Positions 10,512-22,345 of a DNA stretch of 64,000 nucleotides are shown here, in pieces (the stretch's first letter is position 1; every line of letters begins with the position of its first letter). This DNA comes from Piezodorus guildinii (taxonomy: Eukaryota; Arthropoda; Insecta; Hemiptera; Pentatomidae): contig CM041298.1 in the NCBI GenBank assembly GCA_023052935.1, positions 58,026,217-58,090,216 on the forward strand. The letters are read 5' to 3'. The position numbers and the translations under genes were made by a program. The notes under the pieces were generated by a model, which was not told where the DNA came from, did not search any database, and saw only the letters and a program-made list of their open reading frames with translations.

Positions 10512-11287
10512 ACTTACTTGTATACGCAAAGCATCTTCTTTAACCTCACTTGAAATCAAATTATTCCATCATCTCCTAAGCCATCAGTCTTCCGAATAAT
10601 TTTAAACATAAATTTAGAATAGAATAATGGTGATATTCCATTCTAAAATGAGGACCACTACAAATATATAACAAAAACTTTTTTTCTATGATGATGATAT
10701 ATGATATTAGTAAGAAGTACAATTATCATATCTCTACATACACATATGTTTATTATTATATTAACATATACTACCATCGTTCTATTCACTACTTTTATAA
10801 ATAATATAAGTATTTCCTTAAGTTTCTTTTTTTGAATGTGTTTGTTACTGTCCCAGACACAAGACTCAGTTTTTGAACTTTACTGTTGTTCTGAGGGGAC
10901 TAAAGTTCCCATTATAAAATTTTATTTTATTTATATATGTTTGTTAACTATATTTATCTTTTGTTCGATAAATATTAGGCCATGATGAGAAAATATATTT
11001 ATCTCCATCTACTTGATGTTGATGTATTAACTATTTCTTTTTCTTTTTTAATCTTTCTTATTCTTCTTTCAAGTTATCAATTTTCCTCAACTTATAATTA
11101 TTTTTCATGTTCTTTTCATTCAGCAACCGGGTCGAAACGTTTAATATTAAATATTATAAAATTTTCCTATCTTTTTAGTTGACAGCAATTGGATTCAAGA
11201 GATCCCCAAACCGTGTTGAAGACTCGAGTTCAGAGATTATCATGATCGCAATGTTTTGCTTTACTGTATAAATTACTTTCCTGACCT
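10512..11287. other. No recognised gene
   Basis: AT-rich. A CGGGTCGAAACGTTTAATATT stretch starts near 11127 and resembles the 3' half of the hammerhead-like motif, but no CTGATGA box precedes it. The 66-codon ORF at 10982-11182 has no recognised motif. Confidence 0.3.
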
Positions 11288-11345
11288 GGTTTGTTTGTTT
11301 ATTTATTTAACGTTCATTTATGCTACTGTGGCTAATAGTATTTCT
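11288..11345 (-). repeat. SINE-A 3' tail fragment
   Basis: TTTGTTTATTTATTTAACG followed by TTATGCTACTGTGGCTAAT matches the tail of the SINE-A copies at 49527, 56640 and 60505. The rest of the SINE is absent or unrecognisable. Confidence 0.45.
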
Positions 11346-11842
11346 CAACCACGTCCATCACAAATCGTGTGTTGTGGTTTTCGTGTAATAATTTATTGGT
11401 TACATATAGGGGCTAACAAGGAAAAGATCCCCAATATGTCCCAGCGATTTTAATGATTTTTTTTACTCGTGAAACTAGACATTAAATGATAAGCATCTTA
11501 AAAATATTAGGGGCCAACGTCCTTAAGAGTCGCGTAAATAAATTGGAAAGTTTGTGCGCTAAAAATACATTTTATTTAATATCTCAGGTTCTGCGTTTTT
11601 TCATCCTCAGTTTGACACGTTCTAGGTCTGTTGCTTAGATCGAAAATTTGACGACAGTTTCCTAATAAGAAAATTAGTGGAGAATATTTTTTGTTATAGT
11701 ACATTTGTGGCTTGTATCTAACGTTCGGGAGCTATATTAGTTCAAACTAAAAAAGTCACGTTAGACTACATTTATTGAGTGTTCAGACTTCATTGACACG
11801 CTCTATGTAAAAAAAAAATATAAGGTGCGCGCAACACACGAC

Positions 11843-13505
11843 TTTCACTTACCTCCATTGTTAAAATCAAACTAAGAATGGCTGGTGTCTCCTCCAAGGC
11901 AGTATATCCATCCCATCCTAACACTTTCCTTTCTACCTACGCTGATGACACTTGTGTGTTATCAGTCAATACTCCAACAAATCCAACCAAATTACCTTTA
12001 CCCTTCGTCGTAAACCTATGACATCCTTCCGTACTGTCTCCTTCAATAATACTCCTTCTTGTCCCGGTTGAACAGATCCGATATCTAGGACTGCACCTTG
12101 ACAAACGTCTCATTTGGAATCCTCATACAAGACTGAAACGACAAGAAACTGCTCGACGTTTTCGACTACTTCAACACTTACTAGACAAACGTTCTAATCT
12201 TCCACTTAACTACAAAATACTCATCTACATGACTATCATAAGGCCAATATGGACTTACGGAGTAGAGCTTTGGGGCTCTACTAAACCATCGAATTTTTCC
12301 CGTATCCGATCTCTATAATCCAAAATCCTTCGTAAAATCCTCAGCGCTCCTTACTTTGTCACGAATACACTAATCCATAAAGACCTTAATGTTCCGTATG
12401 TTGCTGATTTGGCCCGATCTAGATACCATTCCTTTCATGGCAAACTCCATTCCCACCCTAATCCTCTAGTTTCAATCCTTTCTTCCTCTTCAATTCCTGA
12501 CACTCCTCCGAGGCGTCTGAAAAGGAGATGGCCCCGAGACCTTCTAGTTTAGAACATTTTTAGAGTGCTACCATTGGGAAGCTTCTCTACATGTGTTTCA
12601 TGCCTTTATATATTTCATCTAATTTACTTGTTGTGTTCCTGTATACAGTTGTAAATTCCAATAAATAAATAAAAAAACAACAAAAAAACGAATTTTAAAA
12701 TACATTTAGAGATGGAAATAAATGGTTAAAGAATTAATTACATTTCATTCCGATAAAAACGTGTGTTTTATTAATAGTCTATTATATTGTTATCTACAAC
12801 AATCAGTTCGTTTTATCGGCTTTTCATCTTTCTCCATAAACTTTCACAATGCTGTGTATAACATATTTTTTATAAAATGTTTAGCTTTCGAAAGGTATAT
12901 TATGCATCTATATTATTATGTTCAGAAACACAAAAGTAGCATGAAAAATTATTTTTGTTATTTTCTGCGTTATTGGATATCTAATTCGTTCAACTTTCAA
13001 ATTTAATATCTCTTTATCAATACTAACCAGATGATATAGTAATTTTTCCAAATGTACAAAATTAAAGGTACTTTAAAGGAAGAAAATTTAAAATATCAGC
13101 ATTTAAGCCCTGTCACACTATTTCAATCAAAATGAAGCCTACATGATATTAAACTCCATTAAATTTTACATCGATATAGTGAGCTTAATAAAAATGGTAG
13201 AACCGTTTTTGAGTAAATCGTAAAAGTTCCAAAATGCATAGCATAAACTACCACTTCTGGTCAGCGATTTTGATGAAAAATTTGGTGGAACCTCTCGGGT
13301 GTATAGTTGTCTTAAATATGAAATTTCAGTTTCAAACAACTTTTCGTTTTCGTGTTAGACTTAACACACACACATTTTTGCGGGACTTGGTTATTAGGAC
13401 TCAGGGAACCCTAAAACGTGCATTTCCGTTGAAAACTGGAATTCAAAAATGTTCACGTTCGCAATACATTTCCTTACTATATATTTCATATATAGGTAAG
13501 TGAAA
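11843..13505 (+). repeat. Family A repeat split by a LINE insertion
   Basis: The head (ACTTTCACTTACCTCC, from about 11843) is followed after 40 bases by a LINE (11880-12680). The remainder of family A resumes near 12690 and runs to GGTAAGTGAAAGTAG at 13494-13508. The downstream part includes the segment with a CCGTTTTTGAG motif and the GACTTGGTTATT segment found in other copies. The split order proves that family A was present before the LINE arrived. Confidence 0.75.
11880..12680 (+). mobile_element. 5'-truncated Jockey-type LINE inside family A
   Basis: It is colinear with the LINE at 52870-53749: YADDT coding near 11937, then a deletion within the coding part, then the 'GTCCCGGTTGAACAGATCCG' region, the RRWPRDLL C-terminus near 12510-12548, and a 3' end TTGTAAATTCCAATAAATA plus an A-rich tail. 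Internal deletions and stops prevent any long ORF. It is inserted in a family A copy. Confidence 0.8.
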
Positions 13506-13580
13506 GTAGAAAACTGTTTGTGTTGTGTGTTATGCTCGCATTGAAAATTTAAAGTTATTTCGGCAGATATTTGTTTCGAT

Positions 13581-14316
13581 TTTTTTTTTTTTTTTTTTTT
13601 AAATAACATTACTTCTTTATTCACACCTGTCAATAGTACAATAAGCAATCAGTGAATTTGCTATAGTATAATGCATATGACATGATAGGCATGAGGGAGA
13701 GCAGTACCCAGCGGCACCCACGCCTGGCATGAGTTCAGCGAGAATTATTAAAGGTCTCTCATCCATACTTCTCTTTATTCTTCTGTGGGCATTGTCTGGC
13801 ATAAGTGTTGTCGCCATGCTGTTGATGAGTGCGTTCGAATGTCCTTGTAGTTTGTCGTGGAACCGTTTGTAGTGTGTCCGTATGTGCTCATTGACGGTTG
13901 GCATGTAAAGTTATGTTGCTAACGTACCATGGTGCTTTTGTTATTGTTCTGAAAGTTTTAGCTTGAAAGATTTGAAGTATGTTAATATGGGTCTTTTTCG
14001 CTGATCCGTATATCTGTGATGCGTATGTCCAAATAGGTTTTAGTAAGTGTATGTGTTTAATTTTTGTCTAAGTTTCAGTTTTGAGTGCTTTTTAAAGAGT
14101 GAGTAAAGAAGTCTCAGTCTTTGGTTGAGGGTTATTTTTTTCTTTTTAATATGTGGACCCCAAGTCATCACAGACCAAGGTAGTGTACTGTGTCTGTCTG
14201 TGGGATTAGTGTGTTGTCTAAGAAAGCTGGAGGACACGTCTCATGTCGTAGAGTAAAGGTGATGTGATGTGATTTTTCATGATTTAGTCTGATTTTCCAG
14301 AGTTTGAACCAGTCGT
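13581..14316 (-). mobile_element. 5'-truncated Jockey-type LINE with 8-bp TSD
   Basis: Minus-strand coding in broken frames includes LNQRLRLLYSLFKKHSKLKLR (14040-14237) and HIRTHYKRFHDKLQGHSNAL with MDERPLI (13617-13904). These match the C-terminal region of the full-length element at 18085-22345. A 22-nt T-run at 13581 is the A-tail. GTTTCGAT occurs at 13573-13580 and 14319-14326 as the target duplication. Confidence 0.82.
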
Positions 14317-14326
14317 GGGTTTCGAT

Positions 14327-15029
14327 ATTTAATTCTCAAAAATGTTACAAGCATTCTGTTGGAGTTGCTCGGATTGAAAATTTGATAACAGTTTCTTCAT
14401 CAGAAATTTCGTGGAGAATATTATTTGTTACATAACGTATGTCGCTTGGACCTATAGTTCAATAGCTATATTGGTTCGAATCATATAACAAACCCTTATT
14501 TTCTGTCAACTTTGTTTATTTCAATTAATTATCAATCCACAAACTTCGTTGCTTTCTTCCTAGGGAAATCATAGATAGATAGACTTATTTATGACCTATC
14601 GTTTTTTCCCAGTTAGGGAGAAAGTTTGTTGATTTAAGAATGCCAATATGGATAGATAAGTGTAAGTAAAAAAGAATTAAACGTTATGTTGTCTCTTTTA
14701 TTATTAAATATAAATATTTTCTACACCCTGAAGTTCTCGGTTACTAATGAGATAACATGAGATGCTGAAGGGAAGGACTATCAGAGTCTATTTCTGGTGT
14801 TATGGGCGGTGGCTTGTTGAGCTTATCTAACAAAAGGGGAGAAAAAAAATATGGATGTAAACTGAACCCTTACTGTATTATCTTCCACGGCCTAAAATAG
14901 AGCATTTAGAAGTCCTTCTTGGGAACTTTTTTGTTTATCTTTAACTGATTTTTATGTTTGATAATTTTAATTAATGTTTCTTTTTTGGGGGTCTTACATT
15001 TTTATTTTTACTTAATTATATATTAAATA
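14327..15029. other. No recognised gene
   Basis: AT-rich single-copy-looking DNA, with no ORF or repeat match that I can support. Confidence 0.3.
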
Positions 15030-15175
15030 TATAGTAAATGAAAAGTATTGCGATCTTGAAAATTTTCTGATTCCTGTTTTCGGAAATATACCTTTTTTGG
15101 GGTCTTTTGAGTTTAAATGACCAAGTCCCACAAAGGTGTGTGTTTATGTAGTAAGTGAAGCTTAAAAACGCTGCA
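15030..15175 (-). repeat. Family A terminal fragment
   Basis: ATATATAGTAAATGAAAAG, a TTGCGATC segment, then CTGTTTTCGG and GACCAAGTCCC(G/A)CAAA match the distal end of family A in reverse orientation. Confidence 0.55.
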
Positions 15176-15359
15176 ACTTATTACACAATGGTTTATTCTT
15201 TCGAAATAACTATATTAGAGCATATAACTATAGAGTAACTGTTTATATGCAGTTAACTATTTTGAAAAGCAACAAATAATTCAAAGGGAAACCTAATATC
15301 ACGCCTGCTAATTTCAAAACGCTGTATCTATGTAGTAGTAGTTCTAAACCAATTTTCCC

Positions 15360-16330
15360 TTTTTTTTTCTTTTTTTTTTTTTAATCGCAGTTTAGTGATT
15401 CTAAGTTCTACATGTCTGCTAGTTCTAAACCAATTTAAATGATTCTTTTTTCATTCTGTAGAAAATTTAATTCTCTATGAAATAGCACTAAGACTTCTTT
15501 ACTATTTCTGTTTTATTTTATTAGAGCAATTTTTGGTATTTATTTATTAATTAGGTTTAACGAATTTATGTTATTCGTTATTCGGTTTTTTTTTTTTAAG
15601 GATTGCAATGTTCGTTATTGAAAATAATAAACCAAAAGCATTTATACTAGACTGTGTTACTATTTCTTTTCCCTTTCTTTCGATTTCCATTCAATAAATT
15701 TTCCTGATTCCAGAAAACCTTACATTTTTTCTCTATCATCAACAATAACCGAGTTATCAGGGGGTCACATCCCTTATAAGTTGTGGTTCGGCCATATGAG
15801 ATTATTTTCTTTATCTTCAATAATAACCGATTTTTGAATAACCGATCTTGAAACGCAAGCCCTCAGATTTTGAGGGGGTGTAATTTTTTTTTTTTTTTTT
15901 TTTTTGCTTGGTCGATTACAGAAGCATTGAAGAAATGAAGCAGAAGAATTGAAAATAATAACCAAAAAAAAAAAAAAATTTAAATAAATAAATATAAAAT
16001 AGGCTTTAATATCAAGTAGGTTTCATTCTTATTTAAATAGTCTGAAAGGGCTTTAATGTAGATATTTCAGATCATCTGTCTTTAATATCAGGTAAAAGCT
16101 TTTCGAATGTAATCTTTAAAATACACGTTTTATGAGAATATGTTTGTCGTTAAATCAAAAATTTTTTCTCTAAAAATTATTATTTACATATCATATTAAA
16201 AATATATTAAATACTAAGGGTGTGCAAATTATATAAACGTTGATTGCGTTTTTTAATGATTTCTCTCTTTCTTACACCTTTTCCATTTTTCATATTCTTC
16301 GTGAAATATGTTATTTAACAGTTAATCTCA
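15360..16330 (-). repeat. Family F large dispersed repeat, inverted copy
   Basis: Read on the minus strand this is colinear with 30470-31480. Its 16000-16330 part matches the 30480-30800 segment (a TTTGCACACCCTTAG block followed by CTTTTACCTGATATTAAAGAC). Its 15600-15780 part matches 31297-31460 (CTCGGTTATT..TTGATGATAGAG, then ACCAAAAGCATTTATACTAG in the plus reading). No protein was recognised. The extent of the full unit is unknown. Confidence 0.7.
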
Positions 16331-16540
16331 ATTCTTAGATAGATTCATTGCATGGATTTAACGAAGTCTCTCTCTCCAGCGTTGTGTGAACGGCGCTGCT
16401 GTTATGCATAACCCACAACGCATATTTATCTGTAAATTACAGACTGTAATAAAATATTGTACGGTCATTATCTAAAAAATATATATAATAGAGACTTGAA
16501 AATTGTTTAAATGGTAGAAAGAAATGTACAAAATCAATAT

Positions 16541-16564
16541 GTTAAAAAAAAAAAAAAAAAAAAA

Positions 16565-16623
<59 letters not shown>
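16541..16623 (+). repeat. A-run plus (AT)n microsatellite
   Basis: About 28 A residues are followed directly by some 27 AT dinucleotides. The A-run next to a microsatellite suggests an old retroposon tail. Confidence 0.85.
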
Positions 16624-16630
<7 letters not shown>

Positions 16631-16974
16631 ATATATACACATATGCATATGAATTAAACAACATAAGTAGTAGTATATTCGAATTTAGTTTAAAATCTTA
16701 AAAATGACGAAGACAATGTACAATAATGGAATAAATAACAAAAAATAAATAAATAAAAAACAGAGAAAAAATACTTCTAATGCACGAAACAAAATAAGTA
16801 GTTAGAACTCTATGAAAAGTGGTATCGGATATACATTAATTTTGAAATATATATGTATTAATGAAACCAATACCGTATAATACTATAGTAACGTTTAAAC
16901 ATACTTCTGAGCTTGAAAGTGAGAACAAGTTAATATAATCAAAGTTTGATTTATTTATTTTTTTGGAAAACAAA
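16624..16974. other. No recognised feature
   Basis: Very AT-rich sequence without ORF or repeat match. Confidence 0.3.
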
Positions 16975-17312
16975 TTTTTATTCAGAAATGTTACAATTTG
17001 TTTTAATATAAGAAAAAATAATGATGCTTAATTATCAAAGTAATTACTTTTTTAGACGATATTGGGGTTTTTCTAAGCCAACGGGGCGATATGAATGTTC
17101 TTAGGTTCAGTTCTTATTTAGCAGCCAGATTTTTCCCCCAATTATGGGTAACCACTTTATAGAGGCTAAGTGTGCCCCAGCAGGGTCCTTCATACCCCAG
17201 GATTCGCTCCACGGCTGAAATAACATAATAAGTAATTATGCCTTAGTCAGGGTTTGAACCTGGAACTCGGAGAACTGTAGCCTTATGCTCTATCTACTCG
17301 ACCATGCTATAT
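16975..17312 (-). mobile_element. SINE-B, tRNA-derived
   Basis: The minus strand begins with a tRNA-like head at 17312: TGGTCGAGTAGATAGAGCA as an A-box region and GGTTCAAACCC as a B box (17255-17265). A body follows that is shared with 54895-55168 (GCCCCAG..AGG..TCC.TACCCCAGG and CCACTTTATAGAGGCT in plus reading). The 3' end lies near a TTTTTATTCAG segment at 16976. RNA polymerase III promoter boxes plus a non-tRNA body define a SINE. Confidence 0.7.
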
Positions 17313-17709
17313 CTATGTATATACACATACATACAGCGTGGTTTTATCAAGTAACTATAATTTAGTAGTTACTTGAAATGGCCAAATGCTTCAATGAAAA
17401 TCTATAGCTTCGTTTTAAACTCCTATAAATTATTAACTGCCACCATAAAATAGAATTGAAAGAAAGAGTTAATAACTCTTTCTCGAAAGGACTGCTACTA
17501 GATTACAGACTGAGACGTAAGATGGCTAGTGATTAGTCAACTGCTGCTGGTTCACATCCGCCACTTAGATATCATCGAACCTAGTGCCTACTGATTAATT
17601 ATTTTTTATAATGGTCTTATAATAGTCATGTAGATGAGCTTTCCAAACGGTGTTGCACATTTTGTACATTATGTATTTTATTGTTTTAACGTTAAAAAAA
17701 TGAAATAAA

Positions 17710-17759
<50 letters not shown>
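17313..17759. other. Spacer with hairpin and (AT)n tract
   Basis: CAAGTAACTA (17348) and TAGTTACTTG (17366) form a short hairpin. A clean (TA)n tract lies at about 17713-17758. No gene is seen. Confidence 0.5.
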
Positions 17760-17761
<2 letters not shown>

Positions 17762-18084
17762 ACCGGTTTTTTTATCAAGGTGAATAAGATAAAACGGTAA
17801 TTTTTCTTAGGAATCTACAAAAATTAAAGGCCTTTAGAGGAACATAATTTTAAATGTCGGCGTATAAACCCTGCCAGACTATTTTAATCAGAATGAAACT
17901 TACATGATATTAAATCCTACTAAATTTCCCATTGGAATCCTGAGTTTATTCAAAATCGATAAAGCAGTTTTGATAAAATCGCAGAAAGGTACCAAATGCA
18001 TTATATAAAGTAGCTCTTTAGTCCATCCAATTACGGTGAAAAAGTAGAAGTTTATATCTCAGGCATGTACACTTCTAAAATATA
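17760..18084 (+). repeat. Family A repeat, left part, before Jockey insertion
   Basis: It matches the middle of family A (AATTAAAGGCCTTTAGAGGAA to the CTTACATGATATTAAA segment and on to GCAGAAAGG). The copy stops at the Jockey junction and continues at 22346. The last 14 bases are the target duplication. Confidence 0.65.
18071..18084 (+). repeat. Target-site duplication, left copy
   Basis: ACTTCTAAAATATA, repeated exactly at 22346-22359, brackets the full-length Jockey-type element. Confidence 0.9.
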
Positions 18085-18231
18085 TTTTTTTTTTTTTTTT
18101 CTCTTTAAATCTATATTTACGCCTGTCAGAATGTATCTGACAATCAGCAAATGTGCTGTATAAATTGAGATCCAGGCATGGTAGGCATGAAGAAGGAAAA
18201 TGCCCAGCAGCACCCCTTCCATGGCTTTATT

Positions 18232-20926
18232 TTATCCGAGGAGGTCCCTCATCCAGCCTGTCTTTAGCCTTCTTCTGACTGGCATTTCAGCTATTGACAT
18301 GTCGTTAATCAGTCTATTGTCGTGTCCGTTAAGTTTACTGTGAAAAAGAGTATAGAGTGTTCGTATATGTTGGTCAACTGTTGGTTGTTGTAAGTCCGTA
18401 TGTAGGGTTCTGTTGTTTACGTACCAAGGAGCTGTCGTTATCAGTCTTAAAATTTTGGATTGAAATGTTTGCAGTTTTTGTATGTGAGTCTTTTTTGCTG
18501 AACCAAAAATCTGTGAAGCGTAAGTCCATATTGGCTTAAGAAGGTATGTGTATGTATTCAGTTTCTATCTAATTTTTAATTTTGAAGATTTAGATAAAAG
18601 TGAGTATAGTACTTTCAGTCGGTGGTTAAGAGTCTGTCTTTTCATCTTGACATGTGGGCCCCAAGTCATCCTTCGATCGAGTGTCAGTCCTAGGTAATGT
18701 ACAGAGTTGGTCTGAGGAATTTGGTTGTTGTCGATAAAAATTGGTGGGCAAGTGTTTTGTCGTAGTGTGAACGTTACGTGTTGTAATTGTCGTGATTTAA
18801 ACGAATTTTCCATAGCTTTTACCAATTTTGTAGTATCATCAAGTGATTTTGTAGAGTCAGTGAGGCGAGTATAGGATCGTCGTTTGAAGTTAAAATTGCA
18901 GTATCGTCCGCGTAAGTTGCAGTCAATGTGGTGGGGTGAGTTGGTATGTCATTTGTGTATACAATGTAGAGGAGCGGAGCAAGTATCGATCCTTGCGGTA
19001 CTCCTGCCAAGACTGGTCGGATTGAAGAAGTTTCTGAGCCCTGCCGAACAGAGAAAAATCTATCAGAGAGAAAAGAGTGTATAATAAGATAGTATGTGTG
19101 AGGTAGTACGTTCTTGAGTTTAAAGAGAAGCCCTCGTGCCAGACTTTATCAAACGCTTGGGCAACATCCAAAAATACTCCAGTCGCGTATTGCTTTTTTT
19201 TCTAGTGCTCCTGCAATGAAGTCAGTAACTCTGTGTAATTGGTGTGTCGTTGAGTGTGACGTGCGAAAACCGAATTGATGGTCAGGTATTATTTTTGCTC
19301 AGTCAGTATGTCAACCAATCTTTTATAAATTAATTTTTCGAAAAGTTTAGAACATATGGGAAGGAGACTAATAGGCCTATAAGAGGATGGTTTGTACATG
19401 TCTTTGTTTTTTTTGTGTATCATTTTTATGATTGAATATTTCCACTGTATTGGGAATTTAGCTGTCCTAAGTATGCAATTGTATATCGTCGTGAGGAACA
19501 CCAGAGCTTTCTTGGGCATCAGTTGGAGCGCCTCGGCAGTTATTAAATCATAACCTGGGGCTTTTCTTTTAGGTAAGTGTCTGATTTGTTGTGCGACTTG
19601 TGAAGGATTGAATGATGTAGGAGGTAGTGTTAACTGTAGTGGAATGTCCAGAGTACTTTTAACTAAGTTTTCATGTTCTGTATTAGGGTAGTCAGTAGGT
19701 GGTATAAAAACAGAGGAAAGGTGATCAGCAAAAATTTCAGATTTTTCTCCATCTGACACGGCCCATGAACCATCTTCTTTTCGCAGTGGTACTGACACCT
19801 GTCGATGTTTCAACAATTTCTTGGTATGCTTCCACAAGCTGCCATCGTCAGTTGATAGGTTGTTTAAAAAGGAATCATAGTTAGTTCTATTGAATTTTTG
19901 TATTTGTCGTTTAAGTTCGTTGTTCAGTCTGTTAAAGTTTTGTCTGTCAGAAGGAAGTCTGTTAGTCTGCCATACCTTACGAGCTCTTCTCTTTGCTGTG
20001 ATCAAGTCCCTTATATATTGAGGGTATTTTGGAAGATGATCTAATCTCGATGTTATCTTCTGAGATGATGACCATGCTGCTCTTTGGACACATTTAGTAA
20101 ATGTTTCCACCGCATCTTCTAATTCTGCTTCTGTTTTGATGGACATGGGTATTGAGAGATTTGTTTCAAGAAATTCTCGGTAAAGATCCCAGTCCAATCC
20201 GCTATTTATAAGCATGGGCACCCTTTGCGCATTGCATGGTTCGTCGAGAACGACCAAATGTAGAGCAGAGTGATCAGAGCAAAGATCAGAGATCGTTTTT
20301 ATTGAGTAAGGTATGGTACGTAGTCCTTTGGTAATAAAAAAGTCCAGTAAGTCCGGTGTTTTCCGTTGCGAGGTTGGCCAGTAGGTTGGTGTGTCTGGTG
20401 ATATAGTGTCTAATGAAAGCTCGTGGATGGCAGCCCTCAGATTTCTTCCCCTAGGGGTGCAAAGACGTGACCCCCAAAATTGGTGCTTTGCGTTAAAATC
20501 GCCGCCTGCTATAAAGCAACGCCCTAAGTTTTGAAAATAATTGCGAAACGCCGAAGATGTCAGCACATATCTTGGAGGACAGTACACAGAAGCTATACTT
20601 ATCACGTGGTGTTTTGTGTGTAGTGTAATGCCAGTGGTTTGAATGTCAGGTGCAGTTGGTAAGTGTAAAAGGTTATGTTTGAGTGGTGTCTTAATGAGGA
20701 TAGCAGTCCCGCCGTGTGCTGTGTTGTCCGGATGGTCTGTTCTCTATGTCAAGTAACCTGAAATACCAAATTTTGATCGTGGTGTAAGGTGTGTTTCTGT
20801 GATCAGTGCAATGTCAATACGTTTTTCATGTAAGTATATGTCCAATTCTGTCCTATGTTGTAGTAGTCCGTTCGCGTTCCAAAGAAGGATGGACAAAGAG
20901 CCCCCAGTCAGCTGATTACGGGCCAT
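18232..20926 (-). pseudogene. Jockey-type ORF2: endonuclease-reverse transcriptase, frameshifted
   Basis: The polyprotein would nick target DNA and prime cDNA synthesis from the nick. The N-terminus (20926-20744) has LSILLWNANGL and ITETHLTP of the apurinic-type endonuclease. After a frame break near 20745 the longest segment (20605-19289) continues with IASVYCPP, GGDFNAKH, LDFFI and CSDHSAL, then the RT fingers (APGYD, SYRPISLLPICSKLFEK). Further breaks follow near 19289, 19195, 19110 and 19000. HQFGFR, LDVAQAFDKVWH, GSILAPLLY and the catalytic YADD (18819-19010) are all still readable. An in-frame stop lies near 18556, and the C-terminus ends GWMRDLLG. At least four frame disruptions make it non-functional as read. 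Confidence 0.9.
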
Positions 20927-22214
20927 TAGGAGGGCAAATAGCTTGTGTTACCTGTGCGAGCTGCTGTAGAAGGCTAAAAAGAGGCTGGATAAGATTACTC
21001 AGACCGCTCAGTGGCTGATACAATTGTGGTGGGATATAATCAGCTGAAGTTGGCTGCTGAATACTTTCCCGCCTCATACCTTCTGTAGATTGGTTAGACT
21101 GTAGTCCCGAGGATGTAGCTTGTTTCACTGCTATCTGTTGACGAGCTGATACCTGCTGCTGCACGGGAGCTTGCCGTTGAGATGGTTGTTGCTGCTGCTG
21201 TTGCATCTGAGGAAAACTTCTTGGTGGGATTGATTTCGAAAGATTGGGGGATTCTGTTGGATTTAAAGGAGGAGGTGGAATACGTTGTTGTTGATGGCTC
21301 CCCATATTTCTTTGTGATCTCAAATCCTTCAGTGTTTGGCACCCTCGGTAGTTTGCGGGATGTTCCCCTTGGCAATTCGCGCATTTCGCTGGCGTATCTC
21401 GGGTTTTGGTGCATGAAGAACTTTCATGCCCTTGTCCACACCTTACGCACCGTGGTGCGTGGTTGCAATAGGTCTTGGTGTGACCGTATTTTTGGCATCT
21501 AATGCATTGTGGGAGGATTCTTTTCTTTCTAGGTTCTTCTATGACTACCTTGGTATAGAAAATTGTTTTTATATCAAAAATCTTTTCATTGAATGAATGT
21601 TTCATGATATCAATAAAAAACATTGGTAATGGCCGCTTAAACCGTGATATTACGTTGGTAATTGCTACGGTCTGGTATCCGTGGTTTTCAAGATCTTTTT
21701 TTATCTCTTCAACGGGTGTGTTGTGGTGTAGCCCTTTAATGACTATTCTAGGATTTTTGTCATCAGGGAGCTGATATGTATGGAATTCAGCTCCGCTGTT
21801 TTTAAGACAACTAACAAGTTTTCTGTAGTCATCTGGAGTTTGAGGATATACAGTTACTCCTTTATAAGTTGTTTTCAGTAAAAAAGAATTTGGGCTCGTG
21901 TTAGTTTGAAGATAAGCAACCAAAGCTGCATAATTTTGTACATCAGAAACAAAAATAGGAGGTGGTTTATAGTTAGATAATGATGAATTACTTTGCTCTT
22001 CATTAACACTAGAGAGTACTGCAAAACTATTACTAGTGGGTACCTCTGACTCGGTGCGCTGTTGTTTCCGAGGATCCCTGTCTGCTACGCTGTTTCGTTT
22101 TCTTCCTGTCACAACTTCCCAGGCACTAGAATTGTCCGTAACACCTAATTCCATACGATTAGCTTCGTCCATGTTGGCGGCTAATTCCGCCTCGTTAAAC
22201 TTTTTCTCTCCCAA
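20916..22214 (-). CDS. Jockey-type ORF1: gag-like nucleic acid-binding protein
   Basis: An intact 432-codon ORF. Residues about 155-225 form the domain that precedes the zinc knuckles in Jockey/TART/HeT-A gag proteins (RIVIKGLHHNTPVEEIK, then RFKRPLPMFFIDI). Three CCHC-type knuckles follow at about 237-250 (CIRCQKYGHTKTYC), 256-268 (CVRCGQGHESSSC) and 278-292 (CANCQGEHPANYRGC). The C-terminal third is glutamine- and proline-rich. The protein would coat the element RNA in the cytoplasm and form the RNP with ORF2. The start is the first Met of the frame and lies 131 bases from the element's 5' end. The stop overlaps the start of ORF2. Confidence 0.92.
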   Translation of the reverse strand: MGEKKFNEAELAANMDEANRMELGVTDNSSAWEVVTGRKRNSVADRDPRKQQRTESEVPTSNSFAVLSSVNEEQSNSSLSNYKPPPIFVSDVQNYAALVAYLQTNTSPNSFLLKTTYKGVTVYPQTPDDYRKLVSCLKNSGAEFHTYQLPDDKNPRIVIKGLHHNTPVEEIKKDLENHGYQTVAITNVISRFKRPLPMFFIDIMKHSFNEKIFDIKTIFYTKVVIEEPRKKRILPQCIRCQKYGHTKTYCNHAPRCVRCGQGHESSSCTKTRDTPAKCANCQGEHPANYRGCQTLKDLRSQRNMGSHQQQRIPPPPLNPTESPNLSKSIPPRSFPQMQQQQQQPSQRQAPVQQQVSARQQIAVKQATSSGLQSNQSTEGMRRESIQQPTSADYIPPQLYQPLSGLSNLIQPLFSLLQQLAQVTQAICPPNGP

Positions 22215-22345
22215 CTTCAGTCTAAAACCTTTGGTTTCGGTACGATATTTAATCGAAAATAGCTCCGAATTCCAACGATTTTTACTTAAATAAAAGTTAT
22301 ACAGAAAAATTTAACTTTTAAGCTTGGTAAACACCATATGATAAT

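Larger units (their letters stand above)
18085..22345 (-). mobile_element. Full-length Jockey-type non-LTR retrotransposon
   Basis: A complete element of 4261 bp. It has a T-run at 18085 (the A-tail in sense), a short 3' UTR, ORF2 (endonuclease plus reverse transcriptase, 18232-20926), ORF1 (zinc-knuckle gag, 20916-22214) and a short 5' UTR ending at the TSD. The exact 14-bp TSD shows a target-primed insertion that kept its 5' end. ORF1 and ORF2 overlap by 11 bases, as is common in this clade. ORF1 is open while ORF2 has several frameshifts, so the copy is probably dead. It lies inside a family A repeat. Confidence 0.93.

Noticed and set aside
11120..11170. Another hammerhead-like GGGTCGAAACGTTTAA
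   Set aside because: Only the GAAAC half is present, with no CTGATGA-like box or stem II partner upstream.
14365..14410. TTTCTTCATCAGAAATTTC, resembling a reverse CTGATGA with GAAA
   Set aside because: Spacing and pairing do not allow a stem II followed by GAAAC in hammerhead order.
21094..21502. 106-codon ORFs on both strands inside the Jockey gag
   Set aside because: Out-of-frame shadows of ORF1.
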